This document shows, piece after piece, positions 43,055 to 54,984 of a stretch of 64,000 nucleotides of DNA. The notes under the pieces are model-generated. The model was given only the letters and a program-made list of their open reading frames with translations, did no database searches and was not told the origin of the DNA. The stretch is from Tomocerus qinae (Eukaryota > Arthropoda > Collembola > Entomobryomorpha > Tomoceridae): assembly GCA_020055645.1 (NCBI GenBank), contig CM034549.1:16141930-16205929 (forward strand), written 5' to 3'. How positions within the stretch are numbered: position 1 is the stretch's first letter; every line of letters begins with the position of its first letter. The position numbers were made by a program, and so were the translations under genes.

Positions 43055-46000
43055 TGGGCAAACAGCAGTAAAAATATACATAATGACAAGAAAAGTGGCT
43101 TTACACTGTACTTTCTCTTTTCTACAAGTGATTAACCTCTACTACTACTATCAATGGAATTTTAATCGACACAAAAGAAATTTTGCTGGGGAAAGTTACA
43201 AAACGTGTGACAAAAGAGAAAGCAAAGAAAATAACAACCACTGAGGCTGCTAACTCCTTGTTATACTGTACAATAGTATTATAAGTGATTTTGATGAAAA
43301 CATGAACGGTTGGTGAACGTTTTGAAAATCTTTAGAATTTTAAAAAATTCTGGAATTTTCTTTCGTTTAAAATTTACTTTCACTTAATTTTTCCATTTAA
43401 TTAAATGTTTGATCCTGGATTTTGTAGATTTCTTAATTCGCCCTAAAGAAACTAAAAATACACAGAAGCTTATAAGCAATACCAGAATACCATTTGTAAA
43501 GAGTGGAATAAAAAATCACTGTTGATAGTAATTCTGCAAGTCAAACTTAATATTAGTCCCACAATCGGTCAGCATCGTTTTGTTAACTTTACTTAAGGGA
43601 TACAACTAGAGAAATATAAATAGTGTCTTAATGTGTCTAAATGCTGCAAATAGTATTACTGCTTTAAAGATAAGTCAAGCCTTTCAAACATGTAACTGTT
43701 CGATTCACTAACAACTTGTAATTGTTAATTGTCTAATTAATTGTTAATTCATGATTGATAATCAGTTCAATGTCACTGGAAAATATTAAACATTGCAATA
43801 ATCTCTCAAATTAGTACTGTTAAGCTTGCATTTCTGTATTGATCTCTAGAACTTTCATCAGTGTGTGCATCATTGATAAGTTTATTAAAGGTTTTGCATT
43901 TGACGTATAAATAGAAAGGAGAAACACTACTGCAGGTCGTGCATGCTCCTATTGTTACTACTAGTAGGCTACTACTATTGTTGTAAGTCTTTGTTCTGGA
44001 TTATCAAAATAGAATCCGAAATTCCTCGAATACCTATCATTTGAATTGAGAAATTAAGCATCCAACATTTACTGCGTATTTCAGACTTTAAAATAATCTA
44101 CTGGATTTCATCTGTTGTTTTGTTAGCAAAATTACCTTACCTATATTATTTGTTGAAGGTTTTTGACCTTTCTAATTATACCTTGGGACTTTGCAATGTG
44201 AGCTTGATATTGTTGCAATGCCATGAGGAAAGTTCATTCAATACTTAGTATATTGTTTTAAATCGATTTTAAATTTGCAAACATATGTGGAATAATTTGC
44301 ATTGGCTTCCTTAATTAAATTAGTATTAAAACAACGGAAACTACGCCACTAAGTTAATACGGGGTAAATGCATACGAGGTGCTATGTATATTTACCACAT
44401 CAACAATGTTATACGATTGAAGATGTATACCTAAAAATTCATTGAACTTTCTCCTTGGAAAATGAAAAAAAGCTTTGCAAACAGGTGACAGGAGAAAGCC
44501 AGTTGGGAATTGATAAAAGCTGCTTAATTAATGTCACTCACTCAATTTTCGCTTATCCAAATTGTTGAATGCAGAATTGTTTGCTGGTGAAAACAAAGAA
44601 GCAGGTGTCTTTAATAGAAGATATACCTAAAAGCATTAGTACACTATGTTAGTATATTTTCTCTGCATACAATCTAGCTTTGTAGTACAATATGACTCCT
44701 ATTAACAATTAAAAGTTAGGCCAAAGGCGCAGGCCACCATTTATGTACATACACAAGAAGGGATTTTATAGGTAGCAATTAGTTGATAATGGTGGTGAAA
44801 TAGTTTTCTGTGCAGATGCAAAAACATGTTGCATTAAGCAACCTTCTCACTATCCAGGTTAAGTAGTTCATGGAGAATATGCTAAGATACTTAAACTACG
44901 GTTCGCTGAACGTAAACACAACGTAAAAACAAGTTTCTACGGATTTCTCAACAATAACTATTCCAAAGCCGAAGCAAACAAAACGATTCGGGAGCAAATA
45001 GAAACCTGTCAAGGTTTTATCACAACAACACTATTGCAATTCTCCTTCAGGCAATTCTGTTTTCCAAAGTAGGAAAATTCCGTCGACATATCACCGAGGT
45101 AAAGAACCTTTGAAGGACTCTACTTAGTATTTATCATGTATTAGAACTTATTAAATCCTATTCATATTTACTTTACTACTCTACATCATTTACATACTAA
45201 ACTTATGCGAATATCCTGAAGCTTGATGTATGTGCCATTTTAGTAGTACTAGAAACACGGATACCCACTCTGGAATATAAATGATCATTCTAGTATGTAA
45301 TTTATGGAAAACTTTTAATGACATTTCTTAGCTGCGCAGTTTTTACTCCACAACATCACAACCACAAAAACAGACCTTTTTAATTAAAACATTTTGCGCT
45401 CTACTACTTTTATGCAACTTGCAATTACGTATTGCACTTTTCTTACTTTCATATAATATGGTAATACCAGCCCATGGCCTATTCTCTTCTCTTGGCTTAA
45501 TCGATGATATAATTAATGCCTCTAAAAGCAAGGAAGGATACCCTCCACATCTCTTTAGAAAATTCTCGAATTGCTAAAAATGGATACAAAGTACTCCATG
45601 TACTCATTCATTTGAATCTTTGGTTGCTTAAAGTTGTTTTGTGTATTACACTAATAGGTTATATAACTTTTTGGCATGCACGCAGAGATCAAATGGAATA
45701 TGGAATGCATAAGTCTCACAAGTCAGCATTAACATTTTAATTTGATTGTTTAGATTACAAACAAGTTTAACTCAATTACGGTAAGTTACTACGTAATACA
45801 TGTGCAGTATTTTTCAAGGTAAGGTTGCTTTTTGTCCAGCGTAAATGAATCATTGGGATCAACTAGTTTAACATTGTATTCCTCTGTAGTGCATCATATT
45901 GTAATTGTCGGTACTTGAGAATAAGTTTTTGATGCACAGGATTATTAGATTACCTAACTTACTGTAGCTAAGTGAAATGGCAATGAAAGATCTCACTCGA

Positions 46001-49000
46001 AAAACTTTAATTGTATTCGTTTACAAATTCGTTCGCAAAAGTTTGTCATTAATCCCCAATTCAGGTCAGTAGGGCGATCAGATTTGTTTATCATTTCTAA
46101 CTTCGTATTTATCATCTTTCCAGTCCTTTCCATGCAATTCTTCTACATATGATAATGTTGAATAAGAAGTTTTCTAACACAGGACCTGTTTATATCAATG
46201 ATATTGAAAATACGAAATTCTGGTGGATTTTGAAGGAGCGTCCGGATCATTAATAAGGATTTTTATTTGGATGTATTTTTTGCTTGAACTAGCAATAATT
46301 TGAGAACTAATGATTGCTTATAATTTTAAACTGCGAGAATTCTGTGCGTGATAATTTTATCTTTTAGATTTTGACAGGTCCATTTGGTTATGAACATTTT
46401 CAAATCTTCACGTTTAATGTACCTGCTGATTGTGCTGACAGTATGGAAGAGTGATGAATGACAGCTCAAGTGTGAATGTAAATAAAATGTGTAAGTAGTT
46501 TCAATGCAGGAAGTAATAATATTTGAAGCATTTCTATTAATATTGATCTTGAGAAAATATGTACATTTTATATTGATATATTAATGTCCCTGGAGGATTA
46601 AGTTTCATGTACATTATGGTTATGTTTGCCTTCAAGTTGGATTCGCTTCCTCTAACTCGTACATACAAAGAAAAGCTATTAGAAAGTCATTCACCCTGTC
46701 CCAGTGTATTTTTTACACTAAAAGGCTCAAGTAAGACTGCTTGTCTCTTCGCCCGAACATTCTCAACGAAATCATTCGAAGAAACGGAGGACGTTTAAAA
46801 AGCATGCATCAAGGTATTTTCTGCTATCAATTTGTACCACCGAATTCTATATATTATATACTCTCTGCAGAGTACCGTTAAAAGTAGTAGTAACCGACTG
46901 AGTAAAGCCAGCTGAAAAAATAGTATCCTTCGATCTTTGGCTCAATTCACTCTTTAACTTTCATGTACTTGTCACGTTGTCACTCAAAAATCTTTTGGCA
47001 AAAACAAACATCCAGCAGTAATAACGACTTGGAATAACTGTCTATATTATTTGCAGATAGAAAATTCCAGATTATATGCATGAACTTGTGAAGTTTACCA
47101 AGTCGAATTATAGACCACTAGTAATTTTTTTCCCTTTTAAATTCCGGCATCAACTGAATGTTCAAACCCATGAATTACTGTGATAGTAAATTGTGATAAC
47201 ACGGAAACATCATTTCGTAGCCCATAAACCTATCTAAGGACTTATATTACGATTTACCCTGTTGAATTAAATTCTATTCGGGCACTCCAAAGTACATTTT
47301 GGAATCCTTAGTATGATTTCTTATACCTAGTGCCCTATATTCGTTTAATTTTTCTTATTTTAAATAAAATTCTCTAGTTTGGATCGTAAGCGATAGAAAT
47401 TCTCATTAACCTGGTATATAAATAACTAAGCATGTTGGTAATTTTAGGGTACCTATCCTACATTTAAACCTATAGAAACTACTACTATATTTCTGTAGTG
47501 AAATTGTGCACAAATCTCAATATATTGTAGCATATAGACAAAGTAGATAGACTTGGTGTTAATGAAGGAGAAGGACGACTTTGACAAAAGCTAAAGTTAC
47601 TGCTTGACTTAGTTTTAATTTTTATGTCATAGTAAACACAATTCAAGCGTACTCTTGGTAGTTTCTCAAGAATGTGACTGTCTGTCACAGATGTATAAAT
47701 AATATATATTAATAAATACATTGTAGTATTGGTATAATGAAGATTGCTTTAAGCTCAGAGCAGCAATGTTAATATCAAGGTATTATAAAGTTAATGGGGC
47801 TAATTAGATCGGAAAGTCTAGTCTCTAGTCAAATACAGACTGCAATATTGTATGCTATATTATAGACCGTTTTCAGTATAATGGTGTTTAATGTTGGCTT
47901 GTCGTTTGATATTAGCCCAATTTCGAGCGTTTACATCAGAGGAGACATAATAAGAGTTTAGCAGCCTAATTATAACTGTTCATTGGACTCTGTCTGCCTT
48001 AAAGCATTTAGTCATAGATAATTTATAGAAATTTAGCCCCCAGATGTAATGAAGAGCGAGACAAATTAGTTCATCCGATTCACAGCCACCTTTGCCTTCA
48101 CGCCGCCTTGCCCATGAGAAAGTTAATCTTTGTCAACTCCCTTTGAACCTAAGACTTTATTGACCTACTAACCCAGAATTACTTTATTACTGGATTTTTT
48201 CTAGTCATTCTATCAAAGTTTATAAAATACCCAGCCTTGGTTTCAAAGTTTTTTGGATTCCTTAAATCTAAGATTATGTGTTGAATACCTACTCAAGATA
48301 TAAAGTATTATCACACACCTGCCACCTACTCCTTATAAACATCTATGCTTTTGCTATTCCTGAACTCAATACTAGGGTGTCATGTAGTCATTATTTTGCT
48401 GAAAATTGCACATTATGCTGTTTTGCTCCAATTTCGTGTATACTTACTCCCTTTGACGAAATATTTTGGTTGTGTTTTGAAAAAGGCATCGTTTGTCCCC
48501 CCTTAAGTCATCCTTGCATTTTAATTAAACTTTACAGTCAATGTCGTGATATATAACTCCTTCTCCACAACTCCACTTTCCAACATGTGTAGAGAAAACG
48601 TGAGAATTGCAATGAATGAATGACGAAAATACGTGCAAATCATTGAGCTAAAGCTCTGATTGCGATTAGCATAGAATGTAATGGAATATTGTGCATTTCA
48701 TCATTCCAGCAGTCAATATGAAGGGGAATTACAAGTAAATACCCAGGTCGAGCTTCACAAGGAAAGATTATTTTGGTAATAAAGGGAAGTACTTCAGGAG
48801 TGCTAATTTAAAGTCAACAAGCCATCACAACCAAGTAGAAAATACAGACAGTCTGTGTATATAATTTGTGTTCGAACGAGTTACGTAGAAATACCAATCG
48901 TAGTAATAGTGTCTACATTTTGGTTGGTTGAATGATCCTTACAGTATTGTAACGTGAGAGTGTAGATTAAAATGAATGAAATGCGTTTTGGGACACACGA

Positions 49001-49426
49001 CAGATAGAGTAGACTAAACCGCTCATCCTACTATCTTGGTTTGTACATTTTAGGACTTTACCACAATGTCAATAGGAAGGAATGTGCAAAGGAAGGACAT
49101 GTTCAAGAATTTATTTGTTTGGGTTATGTAGAAACGTAAGCACTTGTGCTTAAGCCGTTTGTCACATGTAGATGCAATGTGTATTGTAATGTGATGTCAG
49201 ATTTTATGGTGCTTTAAAGAAAAATTGTGTAAACCCGATTAGGAACTTATACGTAAGCGTTTTTAATGAATTCAAAGTTTCCAGGAAAGTTAAACCGCAG
49301 GAAACAGGAATTAAAGATTTATTTACACAGAGCAAATAAAATCGTCGTATGATGGCTATTCAAGAATATTAGTTTTTGACGCAATATCCCAAATGCACAT
49401 GTAGAGACACGATAGTAGTGTGAGTC
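43055..49426. other. Intergenic; no gene seen
   Basis: About 6.4 kb of AT-rich sequence. Short ORFs at 45516, 46607, 47485 (minus) and 48278 have no recognisable domain or splice context. No RNA gene or inverted repeat of note was seen. Confidence 0.45.
49422..49426. repeat. Target-site duplication of the BEL/Pao insertion, left copy
   Basis: GAGTC, repeated exactly at 55551-55555 on the other side of the element. Confidence 0.9.
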
Positions 49427-49992
49427 TGTTGGGAGGTGCCACACGTTGGGCAGATGATGCCTTGATGTCAACTGTCACCAGGGTAGGGTTCTATGCTTTC
49501 AAAATCTAGTGAAGTTGTAAATTTCACTAGGCACTATTATACAGTACTCGGCTATTTCAGTGCTGGCTGGTCACTTGTCTGCTATAATAGAATGTGTGCG
49601 TGTACTAGATCAAAAATGTGTTTTTCTACAAATAAAACACTGATGAACACAGTAGTTAATACTAACTAATTTATTGCTAATAAAACTACTGCTAAAACAA
49701 AGGTGAATGAGATTGCAATGTGCAGATCGTCACTCGTAAATCAATTAACAAAAAAACAAGAATTGCAATGTGCAATGGTTCGAGCTGGTCGAGCGTGCTT
49801 TTGCTACTGGAGCGTTGAGCGTTACTGAGCGTCTCTTATTACAGAAAATCATTAAAATATTGCTCAAACTAATAAATTCAATTGATTGGAATTAAAGCTT
49901 AAAACTAAATGTATTTATGCGCGCAGGCGCTACAACTTAGATAATATTCTAACACTACAAGATATACTAGAAACACGAGAGAGTTTTCTACA
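49427..49992 (-). repeat. 3' LTR of the BEL/Pao element
   Basis: 566 bp, identical to 54985-55550 except for one A/T difference near its inner end (GATAATATT here, GATATTATT in the other copy). Confidence 0.95.
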
Positions 49993-49994
49993 TA

Positions 49995-50005
49995 CACCTC
50001 CCGTT
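49995..50005 (-). promoter_or_regulatory. Polypurine tract
   Basis: On the minus strand AACGGGAGGTG lies two bases before the 3' LTR. It would prime plus-strand DNA synthesis. Confidence 0.7.
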
Positions 50006-50169
50006 GAGAAGAATTCTCAAAACAAAAAACAATAAATTCATGGAATAAAGAATACCCTAACCATAAAATTAAGAATACAAACACTATAAACCAAATAAAT
50101 GATGAAAACAATAAAATAATAAATTGACGAAGGCAGTGAAGATGGGGCTTAATGCCTAACGTATGGCAG

Positions 50170-51900
50170 TCACTCCTTGTCACGTCCTGGTTTCCTCCCA
50201 GGTTCGTCGTCTTCATCTAAATCATCTCGTACGGATTTCCTCTCCGCTTCAATTTCGTCTTGTTCGAGTGGTAGTGGGCATAGCTTAGTGATTGGTCTTT
50301 TGTAAATCCCATCTGCAGTTTTCACTAAAACTACGCGCACTAACTGGTCTTGTCCAGGAAAAGTCTCCAACACTCGGCCTAGTTTCCATTTGAGTGAAGG
50401 GAGTCTTTCATCCTTGATAAGAACGAGGTCACCAACCTTAATGTTTTCCCGTTCCTTTAGCCACTTGGGGCGTTGTTGGAGTCTAGATAAATATTCAGCA
50501 CTCCATCTGTTCCAAAAATGCTGAGCAATTTTCTGAGTCTGTTGCCAGCGTGAAAGTCGATTCCACTTTTCTCCAGTAATGTCTGGTTCCGGAATCGCCA
50601 TAAGAGAATCTCCTACTAGGAAATGTCCAGGGGTCAATGCACATAGATCATTGGGATCAGAGGAGACAGCAGTCAAGGGTCTTGAATTTAGGCAAGCCTC
50701 GATCTGTGCCAACACGGTCGTCATTTCTTCAATTGATGGCAGACGTTCGCCAATGATCCTTTTCAAGTGAAATTTGAAGGATTTCACTCCCGCCTCCCAT
50801 AGGCCTCCAAAATGAGGGGAAGAGGGTGGATTAAAGTGCCAAGTAATTCCATCCTTGGCCAAGACATCCTTCAAATGAGCACCTAATTCAGAACTTTGAA
50901 TTTTCTTCATGTAGGTCTTGAGCTCGTTGTTCGCTCCTACGAAATTAGTGCCGCAGTCGCTGTACACATCTGTACATAATCCTCTTCTGGAAACAAAGCG
51001 ACGAAATGCGGCTAAAAAAGCTTCAGTAGTCAGATCACTGACTAATTCCAAATGAATTGCTCGTACTGCAAAACACACAAACACGGCTACGTAGTACTTA
51101 TGTTGTCGTTGTCCTCTTCCAGTTCTTACACACAAATTGAATGGGCCAGCAAAGTCTACACCCACAATCTGGAATGGACGTGTCTGATTGACTCTTGGAG
51201 TCGGTAAACTTGCCATCTTCTGCTGGGCTGAGCCATCGTTAATTTTGTGACACGTTGCACATTTACGAACGACGTCACGAATAACATCACGAGCTCCAAG
51301 AATCCAATATTGATTCTGAAGATTTGATAATAACAGCTGATTTCCTCCATGGTGTAGATATTTGTGATAATATTCTACAATCAGCCTGGTCAAGGGATTT
51401 TTCTTCGGTAATAAAATTGGATGCTTACGATCAGTTGAAATTACTGCATTCTGAAGTCTGCCTCCAACACGCAACAACCCAGTTTCTTCCTCTATGTATG
51501 GAGCTAAGCATCTCAATTGTTTATCAATATCCTTGCAGGACCTTTTCTTCAACTTTGTAAGAGTGTCTTGAAAAGCGTCTGCTTGAACTTTCTTAATCCA
51601 AAATATAAGAGCCTCTTCTAGCTCCTGCACTGAAAACGGCCCTACTTCACCCGTCTTCTTGAAAGACTTGCATTTGAAGCAACGTAGCACATATGCAGTA
51701 ACTCGTTGCAATCGCAGTAAAGTCGAGTACCTTTCCAGAGTGTCTTTTCCAAATACAGTAACACCTGATGTCACATCTTTCTTTTCTTCTGAAGAAATTT
51801 CATTTTCTTCTTCAGGGTCGGCGCACTGGAACACGTTGTCCAAAGAAGATTTCTCTGCGGAGAAATCAGCTGACTGTAGCCACTTCGGTCCATTCCTCGA
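50170..51900 (-). CDS. BEL/Pao integrase part of pol, frame-shifted from gag-pol
   Basis: The open frame runs from the deletion junction (about 51898) to the stop at 50170-50172. There is no ATG at its 5' end, so the 51843 start is a TTG inside the frame. It opens with NGPKWLQS, the segment that in intact Pao proteins follows RNase H. The H2C2 zinc-binding region (HHGG, CATCH) comes next, then the DDE integrase core (GVDFAGPF, YSDCGTNF, GGLWEAGVKS) and a C-terminal domain with KVGDLVLI and a highly charged tail ending GRKPGRDKE. All three catalytic acids are present. It cannot be translated in frame with gag from the same RNA unless frameshifting occurs at the junction. Confidence 0.88.
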   Translation of the reverse strand, partial: SRNGPKWLQSADFSAEKSSLDNVFQCADPEEENEISSEEKKDVTSGVTVFGKDTLERYSTLLRLQRVTAYVLRCFKCKSFKKTGEVGPFSVQELEEALIFWIKKVQADAFQDTLTKLKKRSCKDIDKQLRCLAPYIEEETGLLRVGGRLQNAVISTDRKHPILLPKKNPLTRLIVEYYHKYLHHGGNQLLLSNLQNQYWILGARDVIRDVVRKCATCHKINDGSAQQKMASLPTPRVNQTRPFQIVGVDFAGPFNLCVRTGRGQRQHKYYVAVFVCFAVRAIHLELVSDLTTEAFLAAFRRFVSRRGLCTDVYSDCGTNFVGANNELKTYMKKIQSSELGAHLKDVLAKDGITWHFNPPSSPHFGGLWEAGVKSFKFHLKRIIGERLPSIEEMTTVLAQIEACLNSRPLTAVSSDPNDLCALTPGHFLVGDSLMAIPEPDITGEKWNRLSRWQQTQKIAQHFWNRWSAEYLSRLQQRPKWLKERENIKVGDLVLIKDERLPSLKWKLGRVLETFPGQDQLVRVVLVKTADGIYKRPITKLCPLPLEQDEIEAERKSVRDDLDEDDEPGRKPGRDKE

Positions 51901-54808
51901 AAGTTTTCGCCATGTCCGACAATAAAGTTCGTTTCGTAACTATCTCTCTCACTGGGGGCATAGTTACTGAAACGGCAAATACATCAGTAGCTGGGTTCCA
52001 AGTGAGTCCCAGTGTCTTTATTGTCTCGTCCTCATCAATGCGAAGAGGGAATTTCGTCTCGAGATATTCTGGAGGGAGAGTTTCCAGCAGAGCGTTGGAA
52101 TTAGACGACCACTTCCGCAGCTGCATCTTTCCCTTCTCAAGTATTCTGATTAATTCATTTTTCAATTCGATGGCTTGCTGTTCACTATCTGCTCCAGATA
52201 AAATATCATCAACGTAGAAATCCTTGAGGATCTTCTCCGCTGCCATGCGACACGTTGCGCAATTATCTGAAGAATTTTCAATTTCTTCAACAGCAAGTTG
52301 CTGCAAACACTTCACTGCGAGGTAAGGTGCTGCAGCTGTACCAAATGTGGCTGTTGTCAAACGAAATTCTTGAATAGGTTCAGTTGGAGATTGTCTCCAT
52401 AATATACGTTGATAATCACAATCTTCGGGTTTCAAACGAACTTGCCTGTACATTTTGGCAACATCCGCCGTAAATGCTACAATGTGAGTTCGGAAACGAA
52501 TAAGTATGTTCAATAAATCTTGTTGCAGTCGTGGACCAATTAGCAAGTTGTCATTTAATGAAATTCCATTTGATGCCTTAGCTGAAGCATCAAAGACGAC
52601 ACGTACCTTTGTCGTAGTACTCGTTGGCTTATAAACCGCATGATGTGGAATATAATAAATATTTTCTTTCTTCTCCAGTTCAGCAGGGGGTACACTCTCC
52701 ATATGATGAAGTTCTAGATATTCTTTGAGCACTTGATTGTACTCACTAGCTTTTTCTGGATCACGAATCCTGGATCGCTCTCCATGGGCCAAACATTTGG
52801 CAGCCTGACGGCGACTTTCTCCAATAGGATTACAATTTTTCTTAAAAGGCAGGTTGACAAGAAATCTTCCATCTGATTCACGCTCATGAGTTTTTTCAAA
52901 ATGTTGTTCACATTCTTGCTCCTCCTTTGTCTTTGTTCTAGTTGTTGGTATGTCTTCCAACTCCCAGAATTTTTGTAAAGTAGTGTCCAACTCACAGCTG
53001 ATGTGATTAGTAAACAATGGATTACTACTTACATGTGTCTTTAGTGGACCGCCGAGTATCCATCCCAACACTGTCTCTCTTGCGGTGGGCGTACCGACTG
53101 GGCCTTTCTTCATGTCACACAATACGAGTTCATCGTAAATATCCCGACCAAGTAAAAAGTCGATTTTACCTGGCTGGTAAAACTTGGGGTCTGCAAGATC
53201 CAACTTCACAATGTGTGACCAAGTCTTCGGGTGTACTGGATAGGACGGCAAGTCTCCAGTAATCTTCTCCTTAATGTGAGTTTCCACAGTGAAACTCTTC
53301 TCCTTGTCATATAAAGATGTGAAATTAATTTCAGCACATTGGGTTGTCTTACCCGCACTAACACCTCCAACTCCGTAAATGTTAGTTATTCTATTCTTCC
53401 GTTTTAATCCAAGTCTCGTAGCACATCTTGAAGTGACGAAACTTCCTTGTGAACCATCATCCAACAACGCTCTACATACTTGATAATGATTCCTGGAATC
53501 CTTTACATAAATGAGGGCTGTGGAAAGGAGCACTTGCGAATTATGTCTAACGTATGACAAATTCGTTTTCAAATTGGAGGCGGGCGTGGCTCCGTCGTCC
53601 GATTTGTTTTCATCCTTACATTTTTCTTCCTTGCTCTTTTCATACTTTTTATGTAACAAAGTATTATGCTTGAATTTACATGACTTACAGGTCCAGTGAG
53701 ATGGGCAGTCTTGAGCTTGGTGATCCTTGCTTTTAATACAATTAAAACAGATGTGAGCCTTCCTCACAACATCTATGCGATCATCAACAGTCATTGCACG
53801 AAATTTATTACACTGAAATAAATAATGACTTTCACCACATGCTGCACAAGACTTGTCACTTTTTTCATTTGCACTGTGATTGACATGTTTCTGGTCACTG
53901 TTTGACCATTTTCCACTTTTTTCCGATTTACATTTCACACCTCCCGCTGCTGTGGCTCTGGCTTGTGACAAAATGAATTCGGTGAATTTCTGAATGTCCG
54001 GGATTTCATTTGAAGCAAGTTTCTTCTCCCAATCCACTCTAGTATCTTGATCCAACTTACGGCACATTAAATGAATGATAACAGAATCCCACTTTTGCTC
54101 TGGGGTGAGTTTCAAAACATCCAATGCCCGATTGCATTCATTAGTCGCATCACTAATCTTCTTCAGCTGAGCTGAATTTCCTTGCCCTACGTTTGGCAGT
54201 GCAAGGATCCTGTCAAAATGTGATCGAATTATATCACGTTTTATTTCATACCTTAACTTGAGAGTATCCCATGCTTGATCATAATTTGCATCAGTCACTG
54301 GAATATCTTTCAACAATGAAGCTGGTTCTCCTCTAAGTAGGCCTTTCAAGTATTGCATCTTCTGCGATCCAGATAATCTTGCATTATTGTGGATGGAAGA
54401 TGTAAACAAATCTTGAAATGATAACCAGTCTTGAGTGTCACCCTTGAAATGGGGTATTTCCAACTTCGGCAATTTCACGTCGGCTCCTCCGGCGGGAATT
54501 CCTCCAGCTGCCGCTCCTGCGGGGTAGCTGCTCTTCAACATTGATAATTTGATATTAGCTTTATTTATTAACTCCTGAAGGACGACGAATTCTGCTGATT
54601 CAGTAACAAATTCGGCGTCCGACTTAGCGACTGTACTGGCTTTCTTGAGGAGCTCAGAACATTCAACTTTTACTTGTTGTATCTCTGCTTCTTGAGTTGT
54701 GATCTCAGGAAGTGGGGGTGGTGCAGTGACGTCATACGCGGCGATGACTTGCTGCAACCGAATGACAGTGACTGACAATGCACGACGTTCGTTCTTGACA
54801 ACATCCAT
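51866..54808 (-). CDS. BEL/Pao gag-protease-reverse transcriptase, truncated
   Basis: The start is the ATG at 54806-54808 (MDVVKNERRA); the GTG further out is in frame but unlikely. Domains in order are: a coiled gag region with WLSFQDLF, two to three zinc knuckles (CAACGESHYLFQC, CFNCIKSKDHQAQDC and a third Cys/His cluster), an aspartic protease (ALLDDGSQGSFV), and reverse transcriptase with FDASAK, FTADVAKMYRQV and YVDD (52205-52216). It reaches the LLSDMAKTF block that normally precedes FDPLGW, then the deletion puts it out of frame and it ends at 51866 after about ten foreign residues. RT thumb/connection and RNase H are missing. Confidence 0.9.
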   Translation of the reverse strand: MDVVKNERRALSVTVIRLQQVIAAYDVTAPPPLPEITTQEAEIQQVKVECSELLKKASTVAKSDAEFVTESAEFVVLQELINKANIKLSMLKSSYPAGAAAGGIPAGGADVKLPKLEIPHFKGDTQDWLSFQDLFTSSIHNNARLSGSQKMQYLKGLLRGEPASLLKDIPVTDANYDQAWDTLKLRYEIKRDIIRSHFDRILALPNVGQGNSAQLKKISDATNECNRALDVLKLTPEQKWDSVIIHLMCRKLDQDTRVDWEKKLASNEIPDIQKFTEFILSQARATAAGGVKCKSEKSGKWSNSDQKHVNHSANEKSDKSCAACGESHYLFQCNKFRAMTVDDRIDVVRKAHICFNCIKSKDHQAQDCPSHWTCKSCKFKHNTLLHKKYEKSKEEKCKDENKSDDGATPASNLKTNLSYVRHNSQVLLSTALIYVKDSRNHYQVCRALLDDGSQGSFVTSRCATRLGLKRKNRITNIYGVGGVSAGKTTQCAEINFTSLYDKEKSFTVETHIKEKITGDLPSYPVHPKTWSHIVKLDLADPKFYQPGKIDFLLGRDIYDELVLCDMKKGPVGTPTARETVLGWILGGPLKTHVSSNPLFTNHISCELDTTLQKFWELEDIPTTRTKTKEEQECEQHFEKTHERESDGRFLVNLPFKKNCNPIGESRRQAAKCLAHGERSRIRDPEKASEYNQVLKEYLELHHMESVPPAELEKKENIYYIPHHAVYKPTSTTTKVRVVFDASAKASNGISLNDNLLIGPRLQQDLLNILIRFRTHIVAFTADVAKMYRQVRLKPEDCDYQRILWRQSPTEPIQEFRLTTATFGTAAAPYLAVKCLQQLAVEEIENSSDNCATCRMAAEKILKDFYVDDILSGADSEQQAIELKNELIRILEKGKMQLRKWSSNSNALLETLPPEYLETKFPLRIDEDETIKTLGLTWNPATDVFAVSVTMPPVREIVTKRTLLSDMAKTFEEWTEVATVS

Positions 54809-54971
54809 TTTGATAGATGATAAATTCACAAAATTTTCTTATTTTTCACTTACGATGTCTTCTGTTGGTTGCTGGACCTCAAAGACTTGCTGATGACTGA
54901 TGGCGGTTGACACAACGTTGAAAACTCCACGATGAACAGTTCAATTTGGTTTTCCAAAATTATCCGATGCT

Positions 54972-54984
54972 CCGAAGGACCAAA
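54972..54984 (-). promoter_or_regulatory. Primer binding site
   Basis: Directly inside the 5' LTR, the minus strand reads TTTGGTCCTTCGG. TGGTCCTTCG complements a tRNA 3' end of the form CGAAGGACCA, as in tRNA-Tyr; the match beyond this point is imperfect, so the primer identity is tentative. Confidence 0.55.

Noticed and set aside
49905-50216. Minus-strand 103-codon ORF overlapping LTR and pol end
   Set aside because: It overlaps the end of the integrase frame, the PPT and the LTR of the BEL/Pao element; an alternative frame only.
50170-51843. Integrase ORF starting as an independent gene at 51843
   Set aside because: The start codon is TTG and the frame is open back to the deletion junction; it is the displaced 3' part of a single gag-pol.
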